Shown here: one piece after another, positions 5,995 to 7,026 of the stretch
Position numbering within the stretch: the first letter of the stretch is position 1
Layout of the letters: every line of letters begins with the position of its first letter
Source: Acidimicrobiales bacterium
GTDB lineage: Bacteria > Actinomycetota > Acidimicrobiia > Acidimicrobiales > JABEUL01
DNA length: 7,026 nt
Assembly (NCBI GenBank): GCA_013044465.1
Contig: JABEUL010000130.1
Span: 1 to 7,026 of the forward strand
Reading direction: 5' to 3'
The notes under the pieces: model-generated
Told to the model about the DNA's origin: nothing
Database searches by the model: none
The model's input: only the letters and a program-made list of their open reading frames with translations
Program-made: the position numbers and the translations under genes

Positions 5995-6605
5995 AGATAT
6001 CAGAGCGTGCCAGGAACTTTGTTTTAGGAGCGCTTGAAAGTGAAGCAGAAGAAAACCTAGGCCTATTTATCGAGGTCAGTGGCGAAAGCGACGGGGAATA
6101 CCAGTATGACTTGTACTTTCAAGATGTTAATGACAAAACAATGCAAGATACTGTGTACGAAGTTAATGGGCTTAAAGTTGTGATCCCATCGTCATCGGTT
6201 AAAAAACTTTCGGGCGCCAAACTTGATATGTCTGACGAACAAGATGATTCACAACTATTTCTAGTAAATCCCAATAGGCCCACTGTGAGAACACTTAGTG
6301 AAGATATGGATATTCCAGGTGACTTGTCAAGTCCAGAGGCTCTAAAAATTGTTGAAATTCTAGATAAAGAGATTAATCCAGCAATCGCCTCTCACGGGGG
6401 ATATGCCGAGTTAGTTTCTGTTGATGGTTCAACTGCCTATGTGAGGATGATGGGAGGCTGCCAGGGTTGTGGAATGGCTGCTGTCACTTTGTCACAGGGG
6501 ATAGAGGTGGCAATTAAAGACGGAGTCCCAGAGATTGAAGACGTTGTAGATGTCACTAATCACTCGGCTGGAACCAATCCTTTTTACGCTTCGTCTAAAA
6601 AATAA
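5970..6605 (+). CDS. nfuA: NfuA-like Fe-S carrier: degenerate A-type domain plus NifU C-terminal domain
   Basis: A 211-residue protein that probably delivers iron-sulfur clusters to client apoproteins in the cytoplasm. Residues ~7-102 match the A-type (IscA/HesB-like) fold, ending in FLVNPNRP, but contain no cysteine, as in NfuA, where this domain recognises clients rather than binding a cluster. Residues ~121-195 are a NifU C-terminal domain: NPAIASHGGYAELVSVDG, then the cluster-binding GGCQGCGMA with Cys164 and Cys167, then the conserved GVPEIEDVVDVT end. Length is close to NfuA. ATG 5970 is the most upstream start, because an in-frame TAA lies at 5964-5966. It lacks a well-spaced Shine-Dalgarno sequence; GTG 5976 is an alternative. 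It is divergent from the radical SAM operon, whose product needs an Fe-S cluster, and ends 3 bases before the convergent YceI gene. The gene symbol is by domain architecture. Confidence 0.9.
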   Translation: MGVDNSTIEISERARNFVLGALESEAEENLGLFIEVSGESDGEYQYDLYFQDVNDKTMQDTVYEVNGLKVVIPSSSVKKLSGAKLDMSDEQDDSQLFLVNPNRPTVRTLSEDMDIPGDLSSPEALKIVEILDKEINPAIASHGGYAELVSVDGSTAYVRMMGGCQGCGMAAVTLSQGIEVAIKDGVPEIEDVVDVTNHSAGTNPFYASSKK

Positions 6606-6608
6606 GAC

Positions 6609-7026
6609 TTAGTTTTGCGGAATTAGCTGAATAACTAATTCCAGGTCAACTAAATCGCTGACCACTGCGCTTCCCATCTCAATTAGGGCATTCCAAGTGA
6701 GACCAAAAGTTTTTCTGCTCAATTTAGAAGTGGCCAGTATTTTGAGTGGACCACCATCAAACTTGTCTAGTTCAGGAATGGTTGTCACGTCTAACTCAAT
6801 CGGTGAAGTCACACCTTTGACAGTGAGATCACCGGTGACGACAAGGCCAACTTGGGAGGGACGAAATCCGGTCATTTGAAAATTAATCTCTGGAAACTTA
6901 GAGCAGCTAAAAACCTCATTTGAAGTCAAGTGGGAGTCCCGAACCTTGTCACCGGTATTTATTGAATCAACTTTAACCGTGGCCTGTCCACTGATTGAAT
7001 TATCAACTTTGACTGAACCTTCAAAC
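6609..7026 (-). CDS. YceI-family protein, C-terminal part (5' end outside window)
   Basis: The minus-strand frame stays open from the TAA at 6609-6611 to the right edge, giving about 139 codons. A TTG at 6927-6929 is internal, because conserved sequence continues upstream of it: FEGSVKV, ATVKVDSINTGDKVRDSHL, then NEVF, KFPEINFQMTG, VVTGDLTVKGVTSPIEL and LSRKTFGLTWN. This order (SINTGDxxRDxHL, FPxIxF, GDLTVKGVTxPI, sxxxFGLxWN) is the YceI lipocalin-like beta-barrel, whose members bind isoprenoid-type lipids and are often periplasmic or secreted. The N-terminus is missing, so a signal peptide cannot be judged. It is convergent with the nfuA-like gene with 3 bases between stops. The physiological ligand is unknown. 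Confidence 0.9.
   Translation of the reverse strand, partial: FEGSVKVDNSISGQATVKVDSINTGDKVRDSHLTSNEVFSCSKFPEINFQMTGFRPSQVGLVVTGDLTVKGVTSPIELDVTTIPELDKFDGGPLKILATSKLSRKTFGLTWNALIEMGSAVVSDLVDLELVIQLIPQN

Noticed and set aside
6927..6929. TTG as the start of the YceI gene
   Set aside because: Conserved YceI sequence continues in frame upstream to the window edge, so this codon is internal.

Overview
The window looks like chromosomal DNA of a free-living actinobacterium, possibly a low-to-mid-40s % GC aquatic lineage near Acidimicrobiia. This placement rests on protein style only: a NifU/NfuA protein with a cysteine-less A-type domain, an actinobacterial-type GH13 alpha-glucosidase, and a CCAEP-tailed radical SAM protein. 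I could not run a search, and GC was judged by eye. Genes are tightly packed. No tRNA, rRNA, CRISPR array, insertion sequence or phage gene was seen, and no gap between genes exceeds about 130 bases.

Layout. (1) Positions 1-345 (+): the C-terminal end of alanyl-tRNA synthetase, cut by the window edge. (2) 411-2054 (-): a complete cytoplasmic GH13 alpha-glucosidase of oligo-1,6-glucosidase type, convergent with alaS. (3) 2097-2309 (+): a 70-residue protein with a CxxC...H...C putative zinc site, divergent from the glucosidase. (4) 5839 down to 2306 (-): three genes in one direction, encoding an ATP-grasp ligase, a B12-binding-type radical SAM protein ending in a Cys-Cys-Ala-Glu-Pro tail, and a cysteine-rich protein. 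(5) 5970-6605 (+): an NfuA-like Fe-S carrier, divergent from that operon. (6) 6609-7026 (-): a YceI-family protein cut by the right edge.

The notable part is the ATP-grasp / CCAEP-tail radical SAM / cysteine-rich trio. Its product is unknown to me. A carboxylate ligase next to a radical SAM enzyme suggests a small-molecule, cofactor or peptide-modification pathway. The Cys-Cys tail matches a family whose relatives can carry Cys-selenocysteine at the same place. The divergent Fe-S carrier gene fits the iron-sulfur need of the radical SAM enzyme. The shared 127-bp intergenic region holds a 14-bp near-palindrome overlapping a -10-like hexamer, a candidate control point.

The remaining genes are housekeeping (alaS, nfuA), sugar use (GH13) or poorly defined (the small zinc-site protein, YceI).
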